From positions 1 through 64,000 of the forward strand of contig JACCGJ010012952.1 of the NCBI GenBank assembly GCA_013407085.1: DNA of 64,000 bases, written 5' to 3'. Numbering within the stretch: position 1 is the stretch's first letter; every line of letters begins with the position of its first letter. Source of the stretch: Atriophallophorus winterbourni. Taxonomy: Eukaryota; Platyhelminthes; Trematoda; Plagiorchiida; Microphallidae. Of the stretch, positions 51,101-60,918 are shown piece by piece. Made by a program: the position numbers and the translations under genes. The notes beneath the pieces were generated by a model, which had not been told where the DNA came from, ran no database searches, and saw only the letters and a program-made list of their open reading frames with translations.

Positions 51101-52625
51101 CCAGGGCAGTTTGTTATTGGAAAACTAACTGTTGCCCATGCCACCGTAGTAAACCTGTCACTATGTATACTCACGTATCCATATTAATATTCACAAGCAG
51201 CGCGCTATTTCCTTCCGCGAGAAAGGAATCGATTTTCACCGCAGAACTCGTTTGTCCCGGTAAGAGTGATGCACATTGACGTTTTTTATGTTTACTTTGC
51301 TGTAAAATTGAAAAAAAAGTACTGCTGTTATTTTTATAATGTTATAACGGTTGTACAATAAAACGAGGAATATATTAATAGTCGACAAGATAATTTCAGG
51401 ATTACTCGCTAAATCGCACAGGAACTGCCACGTCTGATTTATATAAGTACAAACGCGGATTGAATGTAAGCGTGATGAAATTACAGAATCACAGGATAAC
51501 ATTCGTTTTTATTTGAAAACAAAAGCACCATGAATTATAATCCATGTTGAAATATAATTCTATCTTTTGGATGGGGGAATTATCCGTTCAATTAATTTAG
51601 TTGTAAAATTCACTGGAACACACAAACTACACATTTTTCGTAAACTCTTCATTCGATGTCCTGCTCTCATGGACATCACCGTTGAACCTGATTGTGCTCA
51701 TTACTAGTTAGTGCGATCGATGAGCACCTCGGTTGCTGACCAGTCATACAAATCTTGTTCATTCTGACATATTTTGCCGCGATAAGTAGAAAATGTTTTC
51801 CCGTAAAATGTGCACGGTCTGTTAAAAGTCAACAAGTGCGAAACCTAGAATTGTGTTGCCTAATGTGTTTCGATAAAGTACATCCTAATAAAATTAAAAC
51901 TATTTTCCCAGAGGTTTTTGATGTACTAAATAACGCTTATTTTTCTGGGATCTTTATCCAACATCAAGTATTTTCCACCACAACACCCTCCACAACCATG
52001 CTGCCCCTACCAATTCGAAAAGTAATTCTATGTTGACCAACAACATAATAGAATGCGATCTTACCTGGAAACATGTGTAACGCAATATGTTGACACTTTC
52101 ATTTGGGTCATGTTGTATTATGACACCTGGCGAGTCATCGTCAACAGATTTCATCGTAGCAGTGATCGAATTCCGAGTTCGCTCAAATGCACACATACGA
52201 GATTGCGAACTTCCAAAAAGCCTAAATACGGGTAATTTAGCAATAAAATGTTAACGCACCCTCCGTTTTGAACAAAAGTTATCTTTGAATTGTCGGGAAA
52301 TTTATCGACTGTCAACATGGACTTGGTTGTTGTGCAACCTACTGGATCGTCGAAAATTGGTCTCGAAGCAATCCATACATCGTGCCTCTGTAGAGATTAG
52401 CAAGCGTTCAACATGGGAAGATTGAAACACTTACCGAATAATCGATCGGGCAGTGGAGGGTTAGTGGAACATTCGGCCAGTCTACTTTAACGGTTTTTCC
52501 TGGAACCGCACTAAGATATACTAAGAAACAAAATTCACTAATGAATGTTTTGTATTCATACCTGTTGAACATCCCATGCTCTCGTTCATTAGCAGTAGCA
52601 AGGTAAATATAGCAGATAAGTTCAT
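48111..52625 (-). CDS. Secreted protein with signal peptide and C-terminal EGF-like domain (8 exons, 252 aa)
   Basis: I do not recognise the family. Minus-strand exons, all with GT-AG junctions and matching phases: 52562-52625, 52435-52520, 52260-52387, 52065-52221, 51175-51299, 48393-48445, 48188-48316, 48111-48127 (TGA 48111-48113); 759 nt. Introns are 41, 47, 38, 765, 2729, 76 and 60 nt. Exon 1 is a signal peptide (MNLSAIFTLLLLMNESMG then CST). A ~175-residue extracellular region with few cysteines follows (VPGKTVKVDWPNVPLTLHCP; SKITFVQNGGLFGSSQSRMC; SALLVNINMDTCTEKQRYID). Exon 7 is a phase 1-1 EGF-like unit (YVNECELAKGLATSL, then C..EC..C..C) with the N-E-C start of calcium-binding EGF domains, but the fifth cysteine is Tyr. 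The chain ends CSKCFSM; AATAAA lies at 48105-48100. No membrane segment. NES and NKT are possible N-glycosylation sites. Function unknown; probably secreted. Confidence 0.7.
48188..48316 (-). CDS. Exon 7: EGF-like domain
   Basis: Acceptor CATATTTCAG, donor TCCA|GTAAGT; phase 1 in and out, as is usual for shuffled EGF exons. Cysteines: NEC, SLC, SEC, YIC, TIC; the C-x-C pair has become C-D-Y. Confidence 0.75.
48393..48445 (-). CDS. Exon 6 of the secreted-protein gene (53 nt)
   Basis: Acceptor TTCGCATAG, donor ACAC|GTAAGT; phase 2 in, 1 out. Encodes CTEKQRYIDFTLEMNPT. The preceding 2.7-kb intron holds RTE and SINE-like sequence. Confidence 0.65.
49300..49690 (-). repeat. tRNA-like SINE candidate(s)
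   Basis: Minus strand at 49420-49440 has GGTTCAAATCC, a perfect polymerase III B box, preceded by CAGGTCGTCAGACGTGGG-like sequence. On the plus strand just beyond, TAGCTCATG (49568) and GTTTGATAGTC (49599) look like a second, diverged A and B box pair. The arms do not fold as a normal tRNA, so these look like SINE heads facing each other. Confidence 0.4.
49780..50760 (-). mobile_element. RTE-like family A endonuclease region
   Basis: Minus strand: LKVDVV near 50690, HAFGFAVRNSLLNASEL near 50560, TGTISLVNVYAL near 50460, MVFGVFNARVDAYYESL near 50345 (GDFNARV motif damaged), GRFGLGETNENRQSLLELCT near 50280, then HVWRTNIGSVLHTRS near 50110 and TTPLEWG near 49930. Order and wording match the endonuclease half of the RTE elements whose RT half is at 56.5 kb. 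Broken by stops. Lies in intron 5 of the secreted-protein gene, same strand. Confidence 0.7.
51175..51299 (-). CDS. Exon 5 of the secreted-protein gene
   Basis: Acceptor TTTTTACAG-type (CAATTTTACAG); phase 0 in, 2 out; donor ATAC|GTGAGT. Encodes QSKHKKRQCASLLPGQTSSA and SALLVNINMD. Confidence 0.65.
52065..52221 (-). CDS. Exon 4 of the secreted-protein gene
   Basis: Acceptor GTATTTAG after a 38-nt intron; phase 2 in, 0 out; donor CCAG|GTAAGA. Encodes SRMCAFERTRNSITATMKS and ESVNILRYTCFQ. Confidence 0.7.
52260..52387 (-). CDS. Exon 3 of the secreted-protein gene
   Basis: Acceptor CTCTACAG after a 47-nt intron; phase 0 in, 2 out; donor GGAGG|GTGCGT. Encodes RHDVWIASRPIFDDPVGC and a Thr/Lys-rich continuation. 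Confidence 0.65.
52435..52520 (-). CDS. Exon 2 of the secreted-protein gene
   Basis: Acceptor TTTCTTAG after a 41-nt intron; phase 1 in, 0 out; donor TTCG|GTAAGT. Encodes YLSAVPGKTVKVDWPNVPLT and LHCPIDYS. Confidence 0.7.
52562..52625 (-). CDS. Exon 1: start codon and signal peptide
   Basis: ATG at 52625-52623; 21 codons plus one base. Hydrophobic core AIFTLLLLM, probable cleavage before CST. Donor ACAG|GTATGA. Confidence 0.7.
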
Positions 52626-52639
52626 TTTTGTAATCGGTA

Positions 52640-53480
52640 ATTTCGAGTTCTCAATTTATGACTTGCGTTTTCAAAAGTAGAAAAATTACTGAGTAAAAAT
52701 TAAGCTTTTTGATGTGTTGTGAAATGTTCAGTATGTCTTTGTGTATTGACTAATTTAACTAATTTTTTGTTGGTCTGGTTGAGTTCATGATTATCTATAA
52801 ACCATTGTAGTTTACTGTTATTGACTTACAAAATATTAGTTACATGCCAGAAGATAAAATGGTTATGAACCAGGGATTAATTTCTATAAATTATCATGCA
52901 CACATCCAGTACTTCCGGTTCTCAAAGTTTATGGAGATATGGAGCACCCGATTAATTATCACCGACTTTCCAGCGTGTTTTGTCCTAAGCGGCTTATACG
53001 CCGTCTCATTTTGTGAACTTTTCTTTATGAGATATTTTTGTTATCCAATTCCAGTATGAAGTTCCCTGGTTAACTGCTTTATGTGCACACTAGAGCGATT
53101 CATGTACTCGATGCTATGAATACAATTGGTAGAGCTACTTAAACGTAAATTTTCCTTGAGCTATACCATGGCTGAGTGAAGAGATCTACATCCATTTAAG
53201 CTGCCCGCTTCGAGGCCTTTCGACCTCGGTTTAATTGCTCGAGGGAAAGTTGTTATTACAATTTATGTTGAATATGTAAGTTTATGTATCGCGAGATCAA
53301 TTTGTTGTTAAATAAAGTTCATCGGCGAAATGATTAATCATGCAAGCTTGACCCGCAACTCAGAATAGCGCATGACAAACAATGCAGTGAACAAATACAT
53401 GCATTTTCTAAAAATTTCGAATAATAGTAGTTAGGCTACAACGTTACATTTTAAAACATTATATAACTAATTATTGCGAT
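52640..53480. other. Upstream of the secreted-protein gene; nothing recognised
   Basis: Promoter and 5' UTR of the minus-strand gene must start here, but I see no clear TATA or spliced-leader acceptor. No other gene. Confidence 0.3.
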
Positions 53481-53489
53481 GTTCACATA

Positions 53490-53550
53490 CACGGAATCAA
53501 CACTCCACAACCGGCTTCTTGCTGTTGGTCGTCATCGGGTAAAAACAGTA
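53490..53550 (-). ncRNA. Hammerhead-like relic
   Basis: Minus strand CCCGATGACGACCAACAGCA then GAAGCCGGTTGTGGAGTG. Core C3-U4 and GAAA are altered; inactive. Preceded by GAACCTAAGCTTACTGTTT as at 18261. Confidence 0.35.
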
Positions 53551-55120
53551 AGCTTAGGTTCGGAAAGACTTGGAATTCAGTGGAGGAGCAAAATGCATTT
53601 TAGTTATTTGGGTTCATTTTCCGCGTGTGAAGCAGTAGCTTGGTATGTGGGTTTAAATGCTTCGGTGAACAAGCTCATATTATAAACATTGTGCGAATAA
53701 ATACATCTGTTTTCGAAGAGTCATAGGAATTACTCATATCCGACAGCCCTCACCAAAATCCATAGACCCATCAAAAGAAAAATTCAATCAAATTAATAAT
53801 GGGAAATTAAACCACCATTTATCCTAAAATATTCTTTAAATCCACCGCAGCATGGGGCCAACTTTACAGGATCATAGCAATATATTGATATATCAATAGA
53901 TAAACACAGCTGAAAGTGAGTCAATAAATCCATGCCTATTCAATCCCGATTGTATTTATATGACTTAGTTATATCTGCATCCTCTATCTTATGTACTGCC
54001 TATAATTACGTATCCAAAAGCAATCGTGATATTTTAAACAAAATGTTAAACGAGTCTGTTTGATTAGTTGGTTTGAGAGTGCAAATCCTTTTTCCTGAAC
54101 ATTTACAATTATAACATGAAATTTTTGGAGTAAATCCATCAATGCCTTAATCGTTAGTGGCTTGTTGCCAGTATGCTCAGATTTGAGCAGGCGTAAATGT
54201 GAAATAACGGGGATATCGCGTACAAGTTACGTCAATTACTCAACTCCATTCAACTAAGATTTAAGATTTAAGATATTCATTGTACTAATAACATTATAAC
54301 TGGTTTATCAATACTGAGTTATTGAAGTAACACCATCTTCGGCAGCTTCAGTGTTATAATAGGATTACAGATACTTGGCTATCAATTACTTACAAATAAT
54401 GAATAGAAAAGGCGCGGTTATCATACAACATGGGACTATACTGCTTGGGATCGTTACAAAATCCTCTCCGTAACGCACGAGGCTATACAGCACGTAAACA
54501 AACATTGTAAATAATTTCGAAATATTGAAAATTTGCCATGCATGAACTTTGCTTCGACACACGTTGCTATCGATGTTTACATGCTATAAAAGTGTTGTCC
54601 AAGAACTTAGTTCGATGGTTGATTTACAAGAACTATTGCGGTCCCTCTCGGTCATCTTTTAATTTAGTGTAAATCACATCTGTTTATATTACCGCTGGAT
54701 TAAGCGCGATCTATATCTTCACTTTGAGTAAAGCCAATAGATTAATTTAAAATAAAAATAAAGACTTGATTTATATCTTAAAAACGTAATAACATGTACG
54801 CAACAGACTATAATTAATAATGTTATAGTGAGTAACAAAGAAAAATATCGAATGAAAATGAAAATGAATTACCTTCCGTTTGTACCGATGTTCTTGCAAC
54901 GGAACTTTTATGTGTACGGAGAACAAATCACGTTATACAAAACAAAAACAATTGAATGCTAGCGGTCAAATAATGCGTTGGAATTTTAAATTTCTCTTAT
55001 CACAACGAAGCCCGTTAAACACTGAAAGAATTTACAAATGTTTCCGATGCTTACCAATTGAACATCGATCGATATTGAGTATGTGGTATTTTAAACTGTG
55101 TTCATTAGAATGAAACATTA
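53551..55120. other. No recognisable gene
   Basis: AT-rich; ORF 54880-55113 (+) has no recognisable domain. Confidence 0.3.
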
Positions 55121-55142
55121 CTTATATATATATATATATATA

Positions 55143-55910
55143 CCGTAAATACCCGCGTATAAGACGCACTTTTTTTCTTCATAAGTTGCCCTAAAAACCC
55201 AGGTGCGTCTTATCCATGGATACATTTATTATAAAAATTACCGTAAATACCCGCGTATAGGACGCACTTTTTTTCTTCATGAGTTGCCCTAAAAACCCAG
55301 GTGCGTCTTATCCATGGATACTTTTATTATAAAAATTAAGCATTTATCATAATATCAAAAATTTATTTTATAAACCGGTACAATATTTATCAATATTTAT
55401 CCTCGTCGTCACTGTCTTCATTCAACAAAGCAGCACACTCCTGTTGTGTTATGCAATCATCATGATAGTCCAGCTCTTCCTCCCTTTCGTCGTTGAAGGG
55501 TAATAATGAACTGTATCTTCAAAATCATGAAAATGTAATATCAACCAATCATGGAGTAGTATTTGACTCTTGTTGGAGCAGAAACTTTTCCTTAAAAATG
55601 TCATCCAATCATTCGACATGACGACCAAGAATGAGAAGTGCACTTTCCACGATAGTCTACATAGTCTAGACAGACATCTGCTGACTGACAGGATGAATGA
55701 GTCAGCAATCAGCACACATGATGATCATAGCGATTGTATGGAGTTCACCGTGATTGACTTAAGTTCACCGTTTCTATAAAAATTAATGGAAATTAAGGAC
55801 TAAAATTAGGATGCGTCCTATACATAGGTACACAGTTTTTCCATCGTTTTTAGGGTCAAATATCCACTGCGTCTTATACATGGTATCGTCCTATACGCGG
55901 GTATTTACGG
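55143..55910 (-). mobile_element. DNA transposon with TA target duplication and partly tandem-duplicated end
   Basis: Inverted ends CCGTAAATACCCGCGTATA (55143 onward; complement ending at 55910) are flanked by TA on both sides inside a TA run, as in Tc1/mariner/pogo-type elements. The left 98 bp are present twice in tandem (55142-55239 and 55240-55337, few mismatches). On the minus strand an open acidic tail reads FNDEREEELDYHDDCITQQE and NEDSDDEDKY before a stop near 55397, plausibly the C-terminus of a transposase. The rest of the coding region is deleted or scrambled, so it is non-autonomous. Confidence 0.7.
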
Positions 55911-55982
55911 TATATATATCACCAGGCAATACCATTTGAACTAAGTAATATATCACTCAGCCGAAGACTGGTTTATCTAATC

Positions 55983-57459
55983 ATTTTTTGTTGTTGTTGG
56001 CTTCCTTCCGTCGATGTCGATAATGGATGTACATCACAATCGCGTGAATGGTCATGTTCTGCTGCTTTTGGAATGACTAAACAGTCCGATTCGGGAGGAA
56101 CAATCTCTACCGCAGCGCTGGCAACGAAAGTCAGATCTCGGTTGTATTGCATCAGTTGCACGCTGGCGGCGTGATATGCGTTCAGCAGCCAAGAGCTGTA
56201 TCTGCTCCTCCCCAGCTTGCAGACGACGCTTTACACAACGCCTCCAATGTGAGCGGTCAAGAGCAAGTTCTTCCCAACTCGCCGGGTCGATGCCAAGCGC
56301 TTTCATATCTCTTTTGCAAACGTCTTTGTACCGCAAGTGCGGTCTGCCCAATGGTCGACTTCCTAATTGCAACTCACCATAGAGTAGATCTTTCGGATCT
56401 GTAGACATGACCAAGGCACCACATGACCAAGCCACCAGCTTTTGAAAGCACTACAGCATTAGTCACTCTGTCCACCCACGATATGTTCAAGATACGACGG
56501 ATGCTTTGTAGATGGAAAGCATTCAGCTTCCGTTCGTGTCTTGCGTGGTTGGTTTAGGTTTCACTGCCGTACAGTAAAGCATTTAGTACGCACGCGCTGT
56601 ATACCATCATCATTGATTTTACAGTCAGATTGCGGTTACCCCAAACACGAGAGTTCAATCGAGACAGAATGACTGCTGCTCTGCCAAACCGCTTATCAAT
56701 CTCCGTGTCTAGCGAGAGGTTATCCGTAATGGTTGAAGCAAGGTATGTGAACTGATGTACTGATTCGAGCTGACAGTTTCCAACAGTTATGATGGGAGGC
56801 GATACAGTCCCTAGACCAAGGACTTTGGTCTTGCTCATGCTGATTGTTAACCCAAAGTCTTTGCATGCCGACGAAAAACAGTCCATTAGAGACTGGAGGT
56901 GCTCTTGGGAGTGAGCAATAAAGGCTGCATCGTCGGCAAACAGCAGGTCACGGATTAGCACATTTCGTGCCTTGGTTTGTGCTCTCAACCGGTTTAGGTT
57001 GAAGAGCTTGCCATCACTTCGCGTGCGTAGGTAAATGCCTTCTGTCCTCGTTCTGAATGCATGTTTCAGAAGCAGAGCAAAGAAAATGCCGAACAGCGTG
57101 GGAGCAAGAACATACCTTTGTTTGACGCCTCGGCGAATTTCGAAGGCTTCTGAGCTGCAACCGTTAAAATGGACTGATCTCTCCATGCCTGCGTGAAACG
57201 AAATAACTAGCTTGATCAGTCTTGGAGAGCAGCCTATCAAATAAAGCATTTTGAAAGGACCCTCCTTGCTGACGTAGTTGAATGTCTTCGTTAAATCAAT
57301 AAAAAAGGCGTATAATGGCATACGCTGATCCCGACACTTTTCTTGAAGTTGTCTCAGGGAGAAGATCATATCAACGATTGATCTTCCCTTGCGGAAGCCA
57401 CATTGAGTTTTGAAGTAAATTCTATCAGCTAAAAATTGCAGCCGGATCTGTAAGACTTA
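55983..57459 (-). mobile_element. RTE-like family A, 5'-truncated copy with RT and C-terminal zinc-finger-like tail
   Basis: The best family-A copy. A 271-residue open frame (57369-56554, -) has MIFSLRQLQEKCRDQRMPLY, DLTKTFNYVSKEG, GVKQRYVLAPTLFGIFFALL, DLLFADDAAFIAHSQEHLQS (catalytic FADD near 56940) and LTISMSKTKVLGLG, ending ACVLNALLYGSET. After a stop and shift, 56435-56052 continues with DPASWEELALDRSHWRRCVK and FRCQRCGRDCSSRIGLFSHS, a C-x2-C..H zinc-finger-like tail. The 3' end carries a short (CAA)n tail (55985-55997). Truncated at 57459, where CR1 ORF1 sequence starts. The usual GVKQGCVLAPTLF motif has R for G. Confidence 0.8.
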
Positions 57460-59930
57460 CATGGAAGAAGTCATCCTCAATGCGTATCTACTCAGTTGTT
57501 GTCTCGGTTTGACCTGCCGAGTTCAAGCCGACATACCCTGGTTGGAAAGAAAAGGTCAATCCACTTGTTCAGACCAGTCTACTTTACGTATTTTAATATT
57601 TCTCAGTAACCCCGAAAATGTTGATGCAATATCAGCATCGGAATGTAAGCAAAATGATTTAAAGCAATGGTTATACATTGACGCATCGGTTTTCAAGAAG
57701 TAAACACTACCTACATTCGTTTGAACATAAATTTAATGAGTTTATCGAAATTGCTTCATTGCACAACCATGTTGACCAGCCAACTCGCAGACGGGGTCTT
57801 GACCAACCTTCAACCCCTGACCTCGTCTTAACACCTGAAGCAACCGCGGTAGAGGAAATACAATAACTGCCACTACAGAAAAAATGTGCTTGTATTTCAT
57901 TATGTATGCAGTGCGGAACGATTAAGCGAACAGATAAAATGATTTAAAGAAAATACTATTTTAATCCTTAAATATCAGTCTCAATGATGTACACAGTCAA
58001 GAGCTTGATTTCATGGATTCTGGCTTATATTAGAATACATTTCTTAATTATTTGAATTAGAAGATTGACGAGAACTCGAGTTTTATTCCACACAAATGCA
58101 ACCACTACTAGCAGTTTGTTATCCGGAATAGAACTAAGAAAGGGTTAGCTATAAAGAGAGATTTTTGGGTAAATATTGAGAATCTTTGTACAAAAGAAAA
58201 TTAGAGGCGATTCTGTAAGATACGCAATCACGTCACGAATTTAGTATTTTTGGTGTATATGAACGATATAGTAAAGGATATTGGATATAAATGAATAATA
58301 TATGTTGTTGATATTTTAATACGGTTACTACTACAAAGTTTTTAGTCCCAAGGAATCAGTGCATCTTACGCCGCATTCGATTGGCTTTTTCAATGAAATA
58401 CTAAACGAAATCTCAATAAACAATGAGTGTATCATGCGCAGACTTCTTCGTTTAAATAACGCAAAGTCACCAGGAGCAGATGGAATCACTCCTTTTATCC
58501 TCAAACAATGTGCATCCTCATTGTGTGGTCCACTCAGCACTTTATTCCGAATTTTGTTCGAAAATAATATCATTCCCGCGGAATGGAAATCTGGCATCAT
58601 CACACCAATCTACAAGGGCCGGAATCGATTAGACCTTGCGAACTATAGGCCAGTTACGTTGTTGACAGTAATTTCTAAAGTGCTAGAGATTTTAGTAGTG
58701 GAAAATATCACCAATCACCTCGAAACCAACAGACTGCTTGCGACTGAAAAGCATGGTTTCAGGAAATATCACTCATGTCTATCTAATCGCTTGCTCACCT
58801 TAAACGACTGGACTGAATGTGTGGACAACGGTTATTCCATCCACGCATGCTTTTTAGACATGTAAAAGGCTTTCGGCCGCATCAATCATAGTATTTTAAT
58901 CCAAAAACTTGAATTGCACGAGATAACAGGAGAACTTCTTGCTTGGCTAGAAAACTAATTAAGCGACAGGAGTGCCCAAGTCAGATTTGACGGCGCCTTA
59001 TCGAAACCATTTAAAATTACGAGCGGAGTGCCCCAGGGTTCGGTCCTCGGACCGATTTTGTTTTTGATCTACGCAAACGATATTCCCGAGCGTGTTAAAT
59101 GTAAGGTTATGTTATTTACAGACGATATCAACCTTTGGAGAAGCATACGTACAAATGATTACTGTGAAATTTTGCAGAAGGATCTAAACACATTGCACGA
59201 TTGGTCTCTGAGAAACAAACTACCCTTCAACTTCCAAAAGTGCAAGGTGTTAAACATTGGAAAGACCGTGAATTACAAATACACGCTTGGGTCCCACCAA
59301 CTCGTCTAAACAAGTGAAAAGAAGGATTTGGTTGTTTGGACCAGTTCAAGTCAGAAGACTTCACTGCAGTGCAAAGCGGTATACAAAAAGGCGTCACAAG
59401 TATTGGCGTTATTAAAACGAATTTTCGGCAGATTCTCGAATCAGTCGGTGCCCCGTATCATGAACACCTATCTGAGACCAGCGATTTAGTACGCTGTTCA
59501 GGCTTGGTCACATTGGATTCTGAAAGACATCAATCTACTGCAGCGTATTTACCACCGAACCACAAACCTTGTATCCAGACTAGCAGCTAAACCATATTAA
59601 GAACGTTTGAGGAGTCTCAATCTTTTCGACTTTCGCTGTCGTCAACTAAGAGGTGACCTCATACTGATGTACAACTTTATGCACGTCCCTAAACATCCCT
59701 TGTCCACACTTTTCACACGCTCGCCACCCCGTGCCAGTTGGAAACATGAACTTACAGTGCTTATTCCCACTTCAAAACTGAACTGTCGAAGATAATTTTA
59801 TGCTGTACATGTATGTTTCACATGGAACACCCTCCCCTCCATCGTTACACACTCATTCAACCTTAATATGGTCATTGTTAAGCTGAATGCTTTTTAGACC
59901 ATTACAACTTTGAATCACAACTTTGAATCA
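57460..59930 (+). mobile_element. CR1-like retrotransposon, decayed, with internal endonuclease deletion
   Basis: ORF1 remnant (57461-57703: VQADIPWLERKGQST, CKQNDLKQWLYIDAS) matches the intact ORF1 at 63.3-63.96 kb. It then jumps straight to the end of the endonuclease (HKFNEFIEIASLHNHVDQPT near 57730, DLVLTPEAT), so most of that domain is deleted. The linker follows (57880-58350), then RT: NNAKSPGADGITPFILKQCA (58460), EWKSGIITPIYKGRNRLDLA, NYRPVT, EKHGFRKYHSCLSNRL, a stop near 58861, VPQGSVLGPILFLIYANDIP (59030), LFTDDINLW in place of FADD (59112), and a CR1 thumb to 59880. Ends in a doubled CTTTGAATCACAA tail. Confidence 0.8.
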
Positions 59931-59933
59931 CAG

Positions 59934-60780
59934 CAATCATGTCAAGACGGTCCCAAAGTAAGACATTTTTATTGCCAGCGTTACTGCATAATCAACCAGC
60001 CGATCACTCTCGAGAGCCATCAAAGCAGTTTCTGTCACAGCCGGCGAGATCGAAAGGAAATCACAATCGGATGCCATAATACGAAAAGCTATGCAATACA
60101 CGCAAACATTTTGGCCTATCGCCATTCGGGAGGGTCTATTACATGCCCTCTCGAGGCGAAATAAGTCTCTTTCATTGTTGATTACTGCGTCGGGACATTT
60201 CATAATAACACTTTTCTATATCACGAGCTCTTATATCTCTCTTGTAAATGTCGTTGAACTAACTATAATTGCATACATGTTAACGTAAATTTTACTTGCA
60301 TCGATTCAATAATTGATCAAAAAGTATTTCAAATATTGTCTTCGTGTTCACACAAATCATGTAATTTATTGCTTTTCTAAATTATGCTCAATCAATTCAC
60401 AGAAATTATAAATTGGTTTCTCATTATCATATCAACATATCTGTCCTTTAAAAGCGAAAACTCAAAACCTACAGGCATTTTCTGATCATTTTGGATGGAC
60501 AATGGTTTCCAGTCAATGATTCTTCTCCAGTGGAATGAGTCTACACCTCACGAAAATTTTATCAGAGAGTCTACGCTTCGTTTTGTGGAGGTGTGAAATG
60601 CATTAGTGAAGTGTGTTAATGGCGAGCATCCGGGTGTCGTGCAGATCACTACTCTCCGGAAGAAGCATAATCCTTAAGAGACAAAATGAACGACGACAAG
60701 AATCGCAAAAAGCACTAATTCATGTTTCGGAAGAATTGCATGGGTACACCGTTCGAGCAAACGCATGAACAGATGGAAAA
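59934..60780 (+). mobile_element. Gypsy pol-derived remnant, copy 2
   Basis: Second copy of 45262-45985, again starting at AGCAAT.ATGTCAAGACGG, with AIREGLLHALSRR-like coding near 60125 and the shared non-coding block GGCGAGCATCCGG..TCGTGCAG near 60622. This copy contains an extra ~80 bp near 60500-60600. Confidence 0.6.
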
Positions 60781-60918
60781 TATAATCAAGAATCAAGAAT
60801 CAAGATTTTATGGTCATAAAAAGCTAATGCTTTACACGTACCATTGGATGACAACTGTTGCAAAAAGAAAAATTTAATCAAAATCACATTGTTAATATTT
60901 TTCTGGGATCATATTGCT

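Noticed and set aside
51954..52030. Alternative short terminal exon of the secreted-protein gene after a 37-nt intron (stop after NYFSNW)
   Set aside because: The splice to 51299 keeps phase with all later exons and leads into an EGF domain and a polyadenylation signal, so it is preferred. An alternative isoform ending here remains possible.
55570..55779. 69-residue plus-strand ORF
   Set aside because: Lies inside the DNA transposon opposite the transposase-like strand; no similarity recognised.
57890..58160. Read first as a Penelope long terminal repeat because of its similarity to 42.9-43.1 kb and 1-170
   Set aside because: In both the 57.9-kb and 43-kb cases the sequence is continuous with CR1 endonuclease coding sequence, so it is the CR1 linker.
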